From contig JADANN010000122.1 of the NCBI GenBank assembly GCA_018806985.1, forward strand, positions 1,284,501 to 1,348,500: 64,000 nt of DNA, given 5' to 3'. This document shows positions 10,037 through 22,529 of the stretch, in pieces. This DNA is from Angiostrongylus vasorum (lineage: Eukaryota; Nematoda; Chromadorea; Rhabditida; Metastrongylidae). A program made the translations under genes and the position numbers. The notes under the pieces are model-generated. The model saw only the letters and a program-made list of their open reading frames with translations, ran no database searches and was not told where the DNA came from. Within the stretch, counting starts at the first letter, position 1. Each line of letters opens with the position of its first letter.

Positions 10037-13000
10037 CTGGACAATAGCAAGACATAAACCGACCACAGAAAGCCCGACTAATGTGAGCGCCAAATTGAAG
10101 ATAATAAAATTGGGAGTCTTAGTGACTACATCACCAAGGCCTGCAATGGAATTACTGTAGTCGTTTTTCATTTTTCAGCCTTAGGTTTTTTTGGTCCAAC
10201 CTATTCTGCTGTTATTGTTTTTGGCAGACTTTGAAGTAACAAAAAAATTCATTCCTATCTCTTTGAGGATCTCCAGGCAAGCCCTAGTATCATTGTTTTC
10301 CTTAACATTTGCATTTTCTTGACCTTAAGTCCACGTATCTAAGAAATTGTTTTATACCTAAAGCTTTGCCCAACTAAACTGGAACGGTAGGGAAACCTAT
10401 GCTATTATACTTTATCTGTGAAGCATTTTTTAACACGATTTTCAATAGATTGTGACCTTTAGTTTTCGTATTCCTGATGGGTGGATATGAGGTCTTCCAA
10501 CTATATTTGGTTAACCTTGGCTTGGGAACGTTTTCTTCGGGCTACAGAAAGACCACATGGACTGGCTGCAGCGATTTCATTTATCTAAGGACAAACGCAA
10601 ACAAAACATCAAGAAGGATTAAACTCGGAAATTTCGCAGCGGCGCGTTGAAACACTAGGAAGTTACAATGTTAGGTTCTCATTTACTGCCTACTATTATT
10701 TTTAACGGTAGGATGTGATGTAAAATGCAACCATTATGATGCTGAGATACTTGCAGAACTTAGAGTACAGGCCAGATCGAACCGCGATTACCTTTTGCGA
10801 GAGTTCACGTGTTACTCACGGCATCACTCAGCATCGTGGTGGTTGCATCTCACATCCAACCCTGCCTAGAAAAATAATAGTGGGCAGTAAATAGAAAGTT
10901 AACATAGCGATTTCGACTACAGCCTCAGCTTAACGGGGTTTGATGCCGATTTGTGCTTCCCAGATCAATCCCGTTGAAGGGTGATTGCTGATCGCAGTGT
11001 TACGTAGAGAACTGCCTGAGACTAAGAACTTAGTTCTTAGTTCTCAACACCGATTCAGATAGGAAGATGCTCTAGAACATTCCCATTTGCAACACCGATT
11101 GAATGAGATTAGTACAACGAATCAACTAATAGGTAGATTTAGGGAACATTACCTATTGTCGTAAGTGAAGTAAAGAAGAAGTAGAACGCACTAAAGTAGG
11201 ACCATTCGTACTCCCATAATCTAAAATGTCCATCCAGATTAAACAGCCTGTGCTATACGATGTTATAAACATATCACTTGTACAAATATCATCATTGAAG
11301 CTACTCCGTAATTCGCCGCGGACAAAAGTGAGCGCACAGCTTCGATAACTTGAAAAACACAAGGAGGGTTAGATTTTCTGTTTTTCGCGCGACAAAAATG
11401 ACGAGAAAGCCTGTGAAAAACAAGCATGGTCACTGGCTCCAACCGCATTGGCAAACCAAGCTTCCCTGAAGTGAGAAGTTGGAAAATTGGTATCAAATTT
11501 GTCCGTGAAATGATTTCCCAGATGTGCAAAGGCCGGGCACTGCCTTCGTAGTGAAGACCTAGGAATGCCCAAGTAGAGATATCCCAGTATTGTAGGGAGA
11601 AAAACTCGAGAAGCTCCCAACGATATCTGCGAACAAGACAAAATCCTGAAATAGTAGCTGAAGTCACACGAAAATTTGGACATCTTCATTGATGACTGAT
11701 GGAAGGCAATGGGCTGAATGAAAAATTCAGTGCTCTGTATAAAATGTGATGTTAGTTACACAAAAAAGAACGCTTCACTTCATGACGAGATAGTTATATC
11801 AGGATGTACATATGAAATGTCCGATTTAAATGTAAACTTTAAATAACCATAACTTTTTCATGCTATGTTTTATTGATCGAAATAAGAACTACTAGAATCA
11901 TCACGTTTTTCCAACAAGAAACAAGTTTTGTGATTCCACTTGATTTCTTAACAGGCATTTTCAACTGTTATTTGGTCGTAGAAGAAAGACTTTTCCCGTC
12001 AGAAAGTGGTCCAGATGCTTAAAAAAAATGAAAACCCGTTGGCGACAAATCTGGCGAGTAAGGCGGATGTGGTAAAGTTTCGTAGCGCACTTCATTCAGC
12101 TTTCTTAAAGTCAACTATTGAAACGTGCGGTCTGGCGCTGTCATGAAGCAATTACTGGTCCTTTTCCACTGACCAAGGCTGGCTGCTTGCCTCGTAGTTT
12201 TTGATGCATTTCTTCGATTTCAGCACGATTTTTTCTCTGACCTAGTCGTTTTGCCAGGTCGTGAGAATTTGTAATAAATTATACTGGCCACTGACCACCA
12301 AACAGAAAACTTTGTCTTCTTTGGATGCAGACTCCGTTCAGGCATATGTCGCGGGTTCTCATCGTGTCTAGCCATTGTGCACAACGGCGACGATTATCGT
12401 AGAGCTCCACTTTTCATCGCGAGTTATAAATTGACGTGAAATGGTTATAGCATTGACTCTAAATACTGTCGCAAGTTCTCGGACTGTTTGACGTGGATTT
12501 GATTCGACTAGAGCACGAAGTGCCTCATCGTGAACCGTAATTTCTGCGCTGCCACACTCGTCGTTTGCAAGGCTCTCGTGCCCGGATTCAAACTTTCTGC
12601 ACCACGACAAATGATGCATTCAATAACAAGGCCGTCTTCAAACGTGGAATTGCTATTTCGAGCTCCTGCCGCGGCATTATGTCCTCCACTCTTCCACCCA
12701 CTCGTACAAAAAAAGGACACGAATATCACGTTGATCCGTCCTACAGTTAAAGCCTGCAAAAATGTCAAAATGATAAATCTTGAGTAATATCTATTACTAG
12801 GTATATTAATTTAAAAAAATACATGGAGAATTAAAACAGTAAAATCGGACATTTCATATGTTACAGCCTAGTTGTTGGTGGTCGGTGTCCTCCTCGGTGA
12901 CAATTATACTACCCACTGGTGACTGTTTACCGCATTCTGCCGGATCGAATTGGCATAAAATCCGCGTAAGCAGAAGCGCATCCACTCACATGTGAATCAA

Positions 13001-16000
13001 TATAGTTATTTGCATGCGAAAGATATAGATCAGTCCGGTTTTCAATTCCAGTGGGGTTGCAGTATATAACCTTGGACTATTTCGCTCGGCAGACCACAGA
13101 TGAGGGATATCCGTTAGAAAATACCAAGCGCAACTTGTCTATTTCATTTGGAAGAGTAAAAAAAATGACTGATTTAGCGACTTGGTGGTCCAGTTTAGTA
13201 GTTTGAGCGGCAGGTATGAGTTAACTGCATGATAGATTTCACTGGTATTGCTGACTGAGTCAGATATGATTTACACAGAGAAAATTGAGACCCACCTGAC
13301 AATGAAAGCTGAGAGACTAATCCATAAGAAGAAAAAAATTAGAGCCGCCTTCATCGGAACGGTATCGGTTTGCTCTTTGTCGGGCAGCACGACGTCCAAC
13401 TCGCCAATTGGCTTGTTTGATTCGATCTGCAATTGCTTAATACGATCGGGTCCAAGGCTCGATAGCACCACCATCTGGTTTGATAGACCGGCTTGATAAG
13501 CAAAGTTTGTGTCCTTTATAATACATTATTTAAAGCCCATATAAATTTCGTAACCCATACGTATTCGTGTGTCAAATAATACATTGGTGTGCGAGGCAGC
13601 AGTAAAAAAACTTGACGATATAATACACTTTTTCACGTTTAACTACGGTTTGCATCTTGCGCAATGGTCGAAGGCGCCCTGCAATAAGCATGGGATCCAT
13701 CCCCGGGCCGCAGGCCCACAGAGCCCTCCATCCCGCGGCAAATTGGTGCCTGACTTGCCTGGGAGGATAGCAGCACTGGCTCGATAAGGCTCGATACATC
13801 CGTAGGCCACCACGAGTCATTGTATAGGCCAGATATGCATTCATCACCTCCAATGGTTCTTAATGAAGTCGAATGAATGGCGCATCCCTCAGGGATTGAT
13901 TAACGCCGAGGACTTTATCCTTTATCCTTTTATTACCCTTCATCGTTACTATTTTCGGGAATCTAACACTTTGCGTTAGCGAGACCTGGGCACATGCTTA
14001 GGGACCGCTGTGACTACACAGAAAGTCATTGGTTCGATTCTGCAACGTGAGCTAACCGAGCTTCCTCGATGCTCGGCAACTTGGTACTAAACCAGCATGG
14101 GACAATAAAAACACAGATTTGATATATCCATATGATTCCAAAGTTATTGTTATTGGCTAGTTATACATTCAACGACTTTTACGATGCTTGACGCGTGGCG
14201 CATCCCTAAAGCGCATACCAACATTGGACGCTTTGTCCTTTATTTTTATTGGCGACCACTTTAGTTCACTGTGTTCAACTTTAGATGAAATAAGTTAAAT
14301 TCGTACAATAGTTGCTGCAACTTCAGTACCAATTTCTTTGATGTAGAAGATAAGTAACAGACCTGATGATCGGTAGTGTTCACCAAGTTGCTGGTGGTTC
14401 GATGCACATTCAACAACGGTGTCGTAGACATGCTGTGAAGAGAAAGTTCGCTCCCAACACGACGTATCCTACAATGACCGTCAGTCATTTGAATTCCTTC
14501 TCTAAGAAAAATGCGCTTCAGCGCTTCATTGTTTACCTCTCCCTCTGGTAACGCTTTTCCACTTGTCGCTGAAGACTTCTAAAATCTCTGCTCATCCTTT
14601 TTGAGTTAATAGAACAATCACAAAGTATGCGTTCGAATAACTCACTTCTGACAGAATTTTTCACTAACCCAGTTCCATCCATATTCGATCCATGTGAAGT
14701 AAAGAAAGCCCCACTCGCAGAGAATGGTGAAAACTAGCGGAATGCCGAAAAATGCATACAGCATTGAAATGATCCGACCAGAATTCGTTCGTGGGTAGAA
14801 GTTACCATAACCTTAATCAATGAGTTTAGATGATCATACAGAATATTCTTATAGTCGTTCGATTAAGGTCACTGCCAATGCATTGGTTTATAAAGAAGCG
14901 GGTATAACCCTTGTAGAGAATCCCATTGTTCATGGGCTCGGAAGTTCCGTTCCGTAGGTGATTAATAAAATAGGGCGACCAAAGAGAGTAAACCAATAGT
15001 TTGCGATTTTAAATGGGAGTTAGGTAGTCATTATATAACAGCACTTTATTTAAAGGTGAAAGATGGAGTACAATCGAAAAAATGTCGGGCATCAGATTTA
15101 TTTCAATGTCAAAGATCAAGCACATTTTTAGGTAACATCTCCGAATCAGGTCAACCGCGATTTTAAACGCTGATCATCAAAACGTTGAAGCGGCCGAGAT
15201 AAGAAAGCATCTTTGATGTTATCTCCGAGGTAATAAAGCATAAATCACATTGTCGCGATAAGACCTGCGGTTTCTTGTAAGCTACTGAACTGAGCGGAAC
15301 TTAATCGGGATGCTCGCTTCCTGAACATCATAATGTTTCGCAAAGTCTGCGCAAGATGTCTCAGACTGAAATTGTATAAAAAGTACATAACTCATTGTAG
15401 CACCTTGTAACTCACAATTCAATATTTTGCTGCTATGTTCCAAGGACAGTTTCCCAAGGATTTTGGTTTTGTGTGCACTATGTTTGTTGTTGTTGGAGTT
15501 GCAATTTTGAATTTTATTTATCTACATGATTTGTTCTAAGGTATATGGGTCCCAGCGATTCCTTCTTTTCTTTCGTTGTCGTTCACTCTTCATCCACGAC
15601 ATCCTTTGGATTTATGTATGCTTTTGACTGTTTCCTGTGATTTCATCGTGATCATGAATGTCGCTGAGTGGTAATCCTTGCAATGGGAAGCTCTCAACTT
15701 CGTGAATCGCAGAATGACTTTCACAGACAAATCAGGAATCAATATGCCGAAGAAACGAGAGCATGGTTGATAGCAGAAGAGATCGAACCATGGACGATGC
15801 GATTTCGGGCCGTACATCCGACCACTGTGGTTTTGCTTGGAAGGTTTCAGTTAACAAAAAGCAATTGCCTTTGATAATTGGATGGAATGTTTCTAGAAAC
15901 AACTTGGAGAATTGAGGGTGGAAAATCCGGCACGAGAGTCGTCGAAAACAACGTTCCCCAGTTCTCTCTATTACTTCGAGGCCGTCCGTCACTGACAAAG

Positions 16001-19000
16001 TTTGCAAAAAGGTTTATTGTAGTTGAAATGAAAGAAGAAGAGGTCCGTGACGAACACGTTTCTTCGTTCATCTCGGCTTCTAAGTATGTCTGTCTTGGGA
16101 GTGAAATGAACACTACCAACCAAATAGGAAGGCTAATACTGAGTGAGAATAAGAAAATCGCATGAGGCATGAGGATTCTGCGAAACATACCTAGAAAGGG
16201 AAAGGGCAATAAAGTTTGAGTATGATTGAGAGCAACCAGCGCTAGCATCTACTTCTCATTCCTTTGCTTTAACTTGTGCACTAAGATAGACTGGTACCTA
16301 GAGTAATTCTTAAAGAGAATGAATGAGTAGGAAAGCATCGTCAAAGTGAACCATTATTTCTTTTATAAACCGTTTCTATCACATCAACCATGATGGATTT
16401 CAGCAGCCTATAAATCAGTTTGTGCCCAGTAATGGCGCTTTGACCCCCATCAAGACATATTGGAGAAAACAGTACCAATAGTGGTGTACAAGCTGGCAGC
16501 GTAATAAACACCACCCCAGAGTGTCCATTTGCTGTCAATCATCGTCGGCTCCTGGACGACAACACCTAGTTTCCGCTCGTACCTTAAACTATTTGGGTTG
16601 ATTAGTCGAAACATGGCAAGGAAAGTTGGTGAAATATCCATAAAGTCATTCTATTCCAATAAACTATTATTGATGAGCTGATGCAGAGTTGTTCACATGT
16701 CCTTATAATAGTTCCCTTTGGCAAACGTTTCGTAGTTTCCTCATTCCTCAGAACTTGGAAAGGAAGATACTATTATGTAACCTTATTCGATGATACAGTT
16801 CTATAGCCTCCGTAACAACTCGAAACTCACCCAAGCGTAGCTCTTGGTTTTGAAAAAGAGTCGAGAAACACTACTTTTACTTTGCCCATTTTTCTTAGAC
16901 GGTACAACTAAAGTGTTCAATGAGACTCACCCCGATCAACAAACTAATCTGAAATGTTATCCCAAGGAACGTGTGATAATGAAGGAATAATCTTATCTAC
17001 TCATTTTTTGGGTCGTTTGCTCTACCCGGAACGTCCCAAGACTCTTCTTATAGTTTTCTATCATTTTTTGACATTAAAACATCAAGCGCAGTTCATTAGA
17101 AAACTCCTACTAATAAAGTTTGCTAGCACTAATCTTTGTGATGATCACTAAGTGGTCGTTCTTCTGAAGAGGTCTGTAAGCCTGCTGCTAATTTTTCGAC
17201 ACTGAAAAATTTTGTTGTTTCCATGGTCTACTCACACTGCGTTCTGGTCTGATATTTGGCTCGTACGAGCAGAAAGGACCAGCTGTCGGTTCTTGTTTGT
17301 TCCTGATAGACAGAGCGAACCCACCATTCCAGCGCCTGTCTCGCCAATTGGAGTCTGTAGTTTTCCAACGTCACACCTCCGCGATTTGTCATGATCGCCC
17401 TGTCGTGGTCAATATCTCGGAATCTAGGTAAGAGGAAAAACTGTATTTTTTGCCAATATACCTAGTTCAATTAGACAATTTTTTATGACATGGTCACTTA
17501 TTTGCGATCTTAAATACTGTAATCACAAATGATAACCTCTAAAATGACAGCACAAGAACGATTGAAAAATTAGACGTCGTACAAGAATTTTGTTAATTAC
17601 AGGAAATAAATAAGACCTGAGAGTAGTGCAGACCAGGAGAAGGCAGTGTTACGGTTACAATTCCAACTCCACTCCCAACCACGTTTTCTGTTTTCGGGAA
17701 TAATCACTTCTTTAAGTGGTCCCACGTGTTCGTTGGACGCCACAGTTGTAGAACGTGGTATCAACAATACTTACTTGGACAATTGGACGGCCCGTCCTCA
17801 CTGGTTGTGCGGGCTACGGCATATTCTCCATGTTTCGGAGTTTTGCTGGTTTAGCCATTGTTTCCCTGGAGTCTCAAGGTCAGCCTAGCCAAAGTCTGCC
17901 CAAGGTCGTCACCACCACAGGCAGTAGCCGCTAATGTGGAGCAGAGGGAGATTTGCCACCATGCAACTAGTTTGATATCAGGACGGTGGTGGATCCTGAT
18001 ATTTGTTTACTCTTAGCTTGGCTTCCTAACGGAAACGCCAGACTCCTCAGCTTGGGAGACCCTGCGAGGGGATAAATTCCCCGCTGCACATCACAGTCCA
18101 AAACCCAGGAACACCTCCCTGCTACGATGAGGCGGTAAACCGTTGGGAGGATATCAACAACAAAAACATCAGTCTATTTATACTTATGAGTGATATCGGT
18201 CTTATTCCCGCCTATCCACAAGCCTCTAAAAGCCAATCTTTAAGTTATCGGTATCTTCCAGAAAGCGACAATGTCAAAACGAGAATTTCTTAGCATTTTC
18301 TCTCGTATACGACGACTGGGCGATGGAAGAAATCGCCAACACGAAGCAGTTGTGAATGCACGCGGTGGTCGTTCGTATGTGGAATCGGTCTGTTTCTTGG
18401 CCGACAAGAAGTGATAGGACGTTTCTACACTGTTGAATGCTTTCTTGTTTGTTTTGTAGACAGAGTTAAGAACAAGAAACCGGTCCTATACTTGGCATAG
18501 GGAGAATTTTGAAAACAAGTCAAACATGAGAAACTTTTATAAATTTTTTCTGAGCTTGGCAAGGAAAGTGAGGCATAAATGTTATTCGATACAAGGCACA
18601 ATTTTCTTGGTCGTATATTCATTTAAGAAAACAAAACACTTTTAAGAAGCTACCGCCTAAAAAGTTGTTCTTGATAGTTTCTACGTCGTCTGTACAGATC
18701 CAGATTCTTCTCGTACTCCATTATAAGATACGAACGCTCATGACCACCTAAACACCTTAAACTGTACACTTACCAACTGGTTGCAACAAATCGTGTCTCT
18801 TAAAAAACTCTAACAAAAGAAGAACTGTGCTCTCTTGTGCATCGATTTCACTAACGATTCGACTTGTCTTTCATATCTCGAGTGAAGTTGTCTACATAGA
18901 TGCAGAAGAGAAGAAGAAAACCTTCGATAGCGCTGAATATGACGCCGCCGAGCAGCGAGTAGGCGAAGAGCACGATCAGCCACACTATGTGCCTCCAGAG

Positions 19001-19937
19001 TGTGCCATTCCGCTTGTCCTCAGTGGTGATCACAATCCGTGACTTCGGTGGCTCCAATGGCGTGAATTCTTCCTGAACAAGGAGTGAGATCATTCAGTGG
19101 GAAGCAGACATAGTCATTTTCTCTTTATCAGATATTTGACCAAAACAGATGTCATTTTGTTTTCTCTTCAATATTTTCGTGGATTATAAAACCTGTTGGC
19201 GTTGATCAATCCCTGAGGAATGCGCCATGCATTCGACTTCATTAATCGTCTTTGGAGGTGACTGAATACATATTTGGCCTTTACAATGCCTTACTCGAAG
19301 TGGCTTACCGATGTACCGAGCCAGTGCTGCCATCCTCTCAGACAACCTTGGTACAAATTTGCCGACCCAAGACGAATGGAAGGTTTGGTGAGCCATGGCT
19401 GCTGGGATCGATTCCACGTGTGTGTTGCAGGGCGCCTCCGACCACTGCGTCACACGCGTCCTTTTCGTGGATTATAGTAGGTACTTTTGAGGAAGAGTCA
19501 CTTCATCTACCGTTTATGTTGACAGAAGAAGCTCAGTGAAATTTTTTACGCTCAGATCCGCAAAAAGCACTCTTACGACAAATAATATTTTGCATTTCCT
19601 GGGTCTGTGAGAACGTCATGGGATACCCAATTTCACATTAAAGTCCGCAGTTAAACTCAGATACCGAGATCGCTCAGACAAAAAAAACCGCCAATTAGTT
19701 CTGAAACTTGAAACAGTGCAACTACAAATCCTGCGCTTTGGCAAAAATGATGTTTGCATGAACTACATTAAACTGGGAACGGATTTCAACTAGTACGAGG
19801 TTTGCTTCATTTAAAGCAAAGGAAAATCCACTCGTAAGTCTGCTACGCACTTCTCTAGCGTTCCTCTTCCGTCGTCGGTGCCTCATCTCGGTGGTGGCGG
19901 TGTCATTGTCATTTGCGGTGGAAACGTCCACTTGACT
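10037..19937 (-). CDS. Two-pore-domain (TWK-type) potassium channel
   Basis: K+ leak channel of the K2P/TWK family; a dimer of such subunits forms a plasma-membrane pore. Exons read on the minus strand: 19851-19937 (cytoplasmic N-terminus), 18922-19072 (M1, LIVLFAYSLLGGVIFSAIEG), 17238-17423 (extracellular cap region), 16476-16582 (P1 first half, SLYTTIG), 14646-14811 (GYGNFYP and M2), 14384-14468 (cytoplasmic loop), 13296-13474 (M3), 11153-11220 (P2 first half, FTSLTTIG) and 10037-10140 (GLGD and M4). Selectivity signatures TTIGYG and TTIGLG are both intact. Intron phases agree, except that an additional small exon is probably missing between M1 and the cap exon (phase 1 meets phase 2). 5' and 3' coding ends are not established. 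Introns host SINE-A copies, an inverted SINE-C pair, repeat B and a mariner element. Specific TWK paralogue not assigned. Confidence 0.88.
10660..10985. repeat. Inverted SINE-C pair
   Basis: The tail segment GTTAACATT..TTTACTGCCTACTATTATTT (rev, about 10665-10760) reappears inverted at about 10835-10910, flanking a collapsed tRNA-like part. The right side continues into the SINE-C 5' segment (GATGCCGATTTGTGC, GGGTGATTGCTGAT). It lies in a channel intron. Confidence 0.65.
11808..12861 (-). mobile_element. Mariner-family transposon, inactive
   Basis: Perfect 20-bp terminal inverted repeats ACATATGAAATGTCCGATTT (11808-11827) and its complement (12842-12861) bound a 1054-bp element; a TA lies at the right edge. 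The minus strand encodes recognisable pieces of a mariner transposase: the helix-turn-helix region (WCRKFESG, then NPRQTVRELA), the first catalytic Asp in ITRDEKW, the second in HDSARPH, and the PPYSPDLSP region of the third. Frameshifts and stops separate them, so no active enzyme is encoded. It sits in the potassium channel intron between M3 and P2. Confidence 0.9.
13651..13930 (+). mobile_element. SINE-A copy
   Basis: Near full-length: head TTGCGCAATGGTCGAAGGCG, box B-like GGGATCCATCCCC, centre AAATTGGTGCCTGACTTGCC, tail CTTTATCCTTTATCCTTTT. In a channel intron. Confidence 0.85.
13984..14250 (+). mobile_element. Old, diverged SINE-A relative
   Basis: Head-like GTGACTACACAG and box B-like TTGGTTCGATTCTG, central CGGCAACTTGGTACTAAACC, and tail TGGCGCATCCCTAAAGCG ending GCTTTGTCCTTTATTTTTAT. 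It resembles SINE-A in order but is strongly diverged. It directly follows the younger copy. Confidence 0.55.
14890..16470. other. Channel intron, unique sequence
   Basis: Intron between the two halves of pore loop P1. Open frames on both strands (15590-16248) have no family resemblance and no consistent splice context. No repeat family was recognised here. Confidence 0.35.
17765..18155 (+). repeat. Repeat B copy, full-length
   Basis: Begins near ATACTTACTTGG, passes GGCCCGTCCTCACTGGTTGT and ends ACGATGAGGCGGTAAACCG TTGGGAGG. It lies in the long intron after the M1 exon of the channel. Confidence 0.8.
19186..19461 (-). mobile_element. SINE-A copy
   Basis: Full-length reverse copy, from GCGTTGATCAATCCCTGAGG to the head GGATCGATTCCACGTGTGTT..GCGTCACACGCGTCC. 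It lies in the first visible intron of the channel. Confidence 0.85.
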
Positions 19938-20018
19938 CTGAAGAGAATAGCTTTCAGCGTGTTTTGGTTCAGAAGAAATTTTCACTTTTTTACTGATTAA
20001 TACCAAGCAATCTTTCAA

Positions 20019-20775
20019 AAAGTGAAATTATTAGGTTCCAATCCACTGCCAGAATTAAATGACAGGATTTCCCAACATTTTTTTCACATTTCTTCTTGGC
20101 TTACAATTTCTTTAGTTGTTCTTCTTCCACACAATAACTTGTTAATCGGAAAACTTTCGACTGCAATCAACTGACACTACCAAGTGGCGGTCCTCAATCT
20201 GACAAATCACTGACGATGGACGTTGCGATGAGTTTGGTGGGTGGAAGAGGGAGGAAGGACAGCTGTTCTCTTAGTGGTTGAGGAAGGTGTCATCCATGAA
20301 GAAATGATAGGAATTCGTATGTTCGAATAGCAAAGGTGCTCATATCGCAGTTACTACACTACGACTAAACAATGCCTTTTTTCCAAAGTTAAGGACATGA
20401 ATAAACTAGTAATCATAGCTTTAACTAAATTTGATAACGGCCTACATATCTGGTATATTGACTGAAAAAATTCCCTTTTTTTTGAAAAAAATTTAACAAC
20501 TCCGGAATTAACGCAAAGTTTCGGCACCATAGGATATACTTCCAAACACATGTCTCACAAACTACAATCACCAAGTGAAGAAGCGAAGAGACTCGACAGC
20601 CGATATGTTCCACAGTTATGAGATTGGAAGTCTCGTGCTCGAGCCAGAAAAGCCTTTACATTCGAACATTCAAACTGCACAGTTCAGGTAATCGAAAAAG
20701 ATGTGACAATGGAGACCATGCCTGCTGTAAACCATCGAACTATTAACCTTCACCTTGGTCGTTCATCTGAATGAT
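20019..20775. other. No supported gene
   Basis: AT-rich upstream flank of the channel's first recognised exon. Further 5' exons or the promoter could lie here, but none could be identified. Confidence 0.3.
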
Positions 20776-20779
20776 TCTT

Positions 20780-21130
20780 TAAACAATAACAATATAACCA
20801 CAAGCATGTTGAGAAATGACCAAAACTCGGAACCTCACTTGGGCTTCGAACTAGCGACTACCCTTTCTGTGGGCTCACCTGCTGTCCACCACACTAACCG
20901 AGGCCATTGCTTTGCTTTTCCTCCAGACATATTTTTTTACTCCATTAGTGCTATCAGCAATCATCCGTCAACGGAAATGATTTGATGAGCAAAAATCGGC
21001 ATTGAATCCAGCTAAGTTTGCTCATGTCTCGGCATCCTTGTGATTCTATTTCACATAATACCCTGTCATGAAAAAAGAGAACAGGCGGTAAGTAAAAGTC
21101 AAACATAATGAGGTTATAGCTTCACCACCA
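20780..21130 (-). mobile_element. SINE-C (subtype D) copy
   Basis: Reverse copy with GGGCTTCGAACTAGCGACTA (box B-like), GGCCATTGCTTTGCTTTTCC, the GCAATCATCCGTCAACGG segment and AAAATCGGCATTGAATCCAG. An inverted tail piece follows (CACATAATACCCTGTCATGA). Confidence 0.65.
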
Positions 21131-21281
21131 ACTACTGGCATAGTTCCTGAAAAATGTAATTCCAAAGAGTACGATTTCTCCATTTAGAGCATCCGAAACA
21201 TCTAGGAAATAAAAGCTGCATTTCATATCGACAACTATTAATGCTACTTTGTTAATTATAAATACTGGGCTATTTCGTTAT

Positions 21282-21515
21282 CAGGATCCAGCATCGCCTT
21301 GGCATGAAACTAGTCCCATGGTGGCAAACCTCCCTCTGATCCACGAGTGGGACGATTGCCTGTGGTCCTATGGTGACGACCTGGGGGCAAACTTTGGCTA
21401 GCCTCACTTCAGGACTCCAGTGAACCACAATGGCTAGACCAGCAAAACTCCGAAAAACGGAAATTATGCTGGGACCCGCATAACTAGTGAAGACGGGATC
21501 CAACTAAAGTAAGGC
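21282..21515 (-). repeat. Repeat B copy, truncated
   Basis: Reverse copy starting at AGGATCCAGCATCGCC and running through GACCTGGGGGCAAACTTTGG to the ACTAGTGAAGACGGG end. About 150 bp of the other end is missing. Confidence 0.75.
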
Positions 21516-22529
21516 TATCTCAATGTGTAGCACACAACATTAACCCAGAAGGTCACACCTAAGTCAAGAAAAAATTTGTGCTCCTTGTGAAAAACCAAAG
21601 ACTAATGTAGTAAATGCGAAACGTAGGTTGTCACAGAATCATTTCATGTTGGTGACGAGTCTATAACGGTATTCCGAAGGTTGGGTGAAAGATGACGGAA
21701 TGATGGTCTGTGGTAGGCGTCGTCAAGCTATCTATAAATCGCTTAGGTAAATTAATTGTTGTTCATCACTGAAAAATTCTGTGGAAGTCGAAAAAACTCG
21801 ACAAGATCGTGTCCTATCCCTTCAATAGAATACAGAAGCTTAAGTAAACTTCGTCATCACTTGCCAATAACCAAGTGCAGATGAACAATATGAGACATAA
21901 ACGACTCATGCATGTATGCTACATAGACACCGATCACTGTGCTTCGATTAGCTAAGACTGCACAACTGGCCACTTGTAGCTGACAAAACCATTTGCTTAA
22001 AGCAACGTTTCCGTCGTAAAATTACCCTATGAATAATAACATGAAATTGTTAAATATCATCTTTTCATCCTCATTTCATCCACTTACTCTCTTACTCATT
22101 GTTGGAAGACTTCGCGAGACAGCATTGGTGAGGCTTTTTCCGAAAGCGTTCCATCGACTGTCCGCCGATTTACTGCGAATCTCATCTCTGTTTGTTTGTT
22201 TTTTCATTGCTACACTTGATGCTATCGCAGCTTCTGCTTAACATTCACCACCGATCTGAAGAACTCAAATGATCAGTATTTTGATCGACCATTGCTCTAT
22301 TTCAGATATCAACAACTTCATGGTATGAATGTTTTCGTAAGAAGAGATCAGATGAGGGCCAAATGCTCGGCCTTATCAGGCATCTGCTCTATCTCGAGAG
22401 AATTCTTGACGTTTAACTACAGCAACACAAAAACCGAGAAGTACGCAGATCACAGATGCCATACAATGTACGCATGGTTGGTTGAGACCTGGGTCGGTCA
22501 ACTGGTTCTACTGTTGCCGTGGACAATCT

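Noticed and set aside
15847..16248. 133-codon minus-strand frame with a hydrophobic patch
   Set aside because: Sits in the intron between the two halves of channel pore loop P1, so including it would destroy the pore. No alternative gene support.
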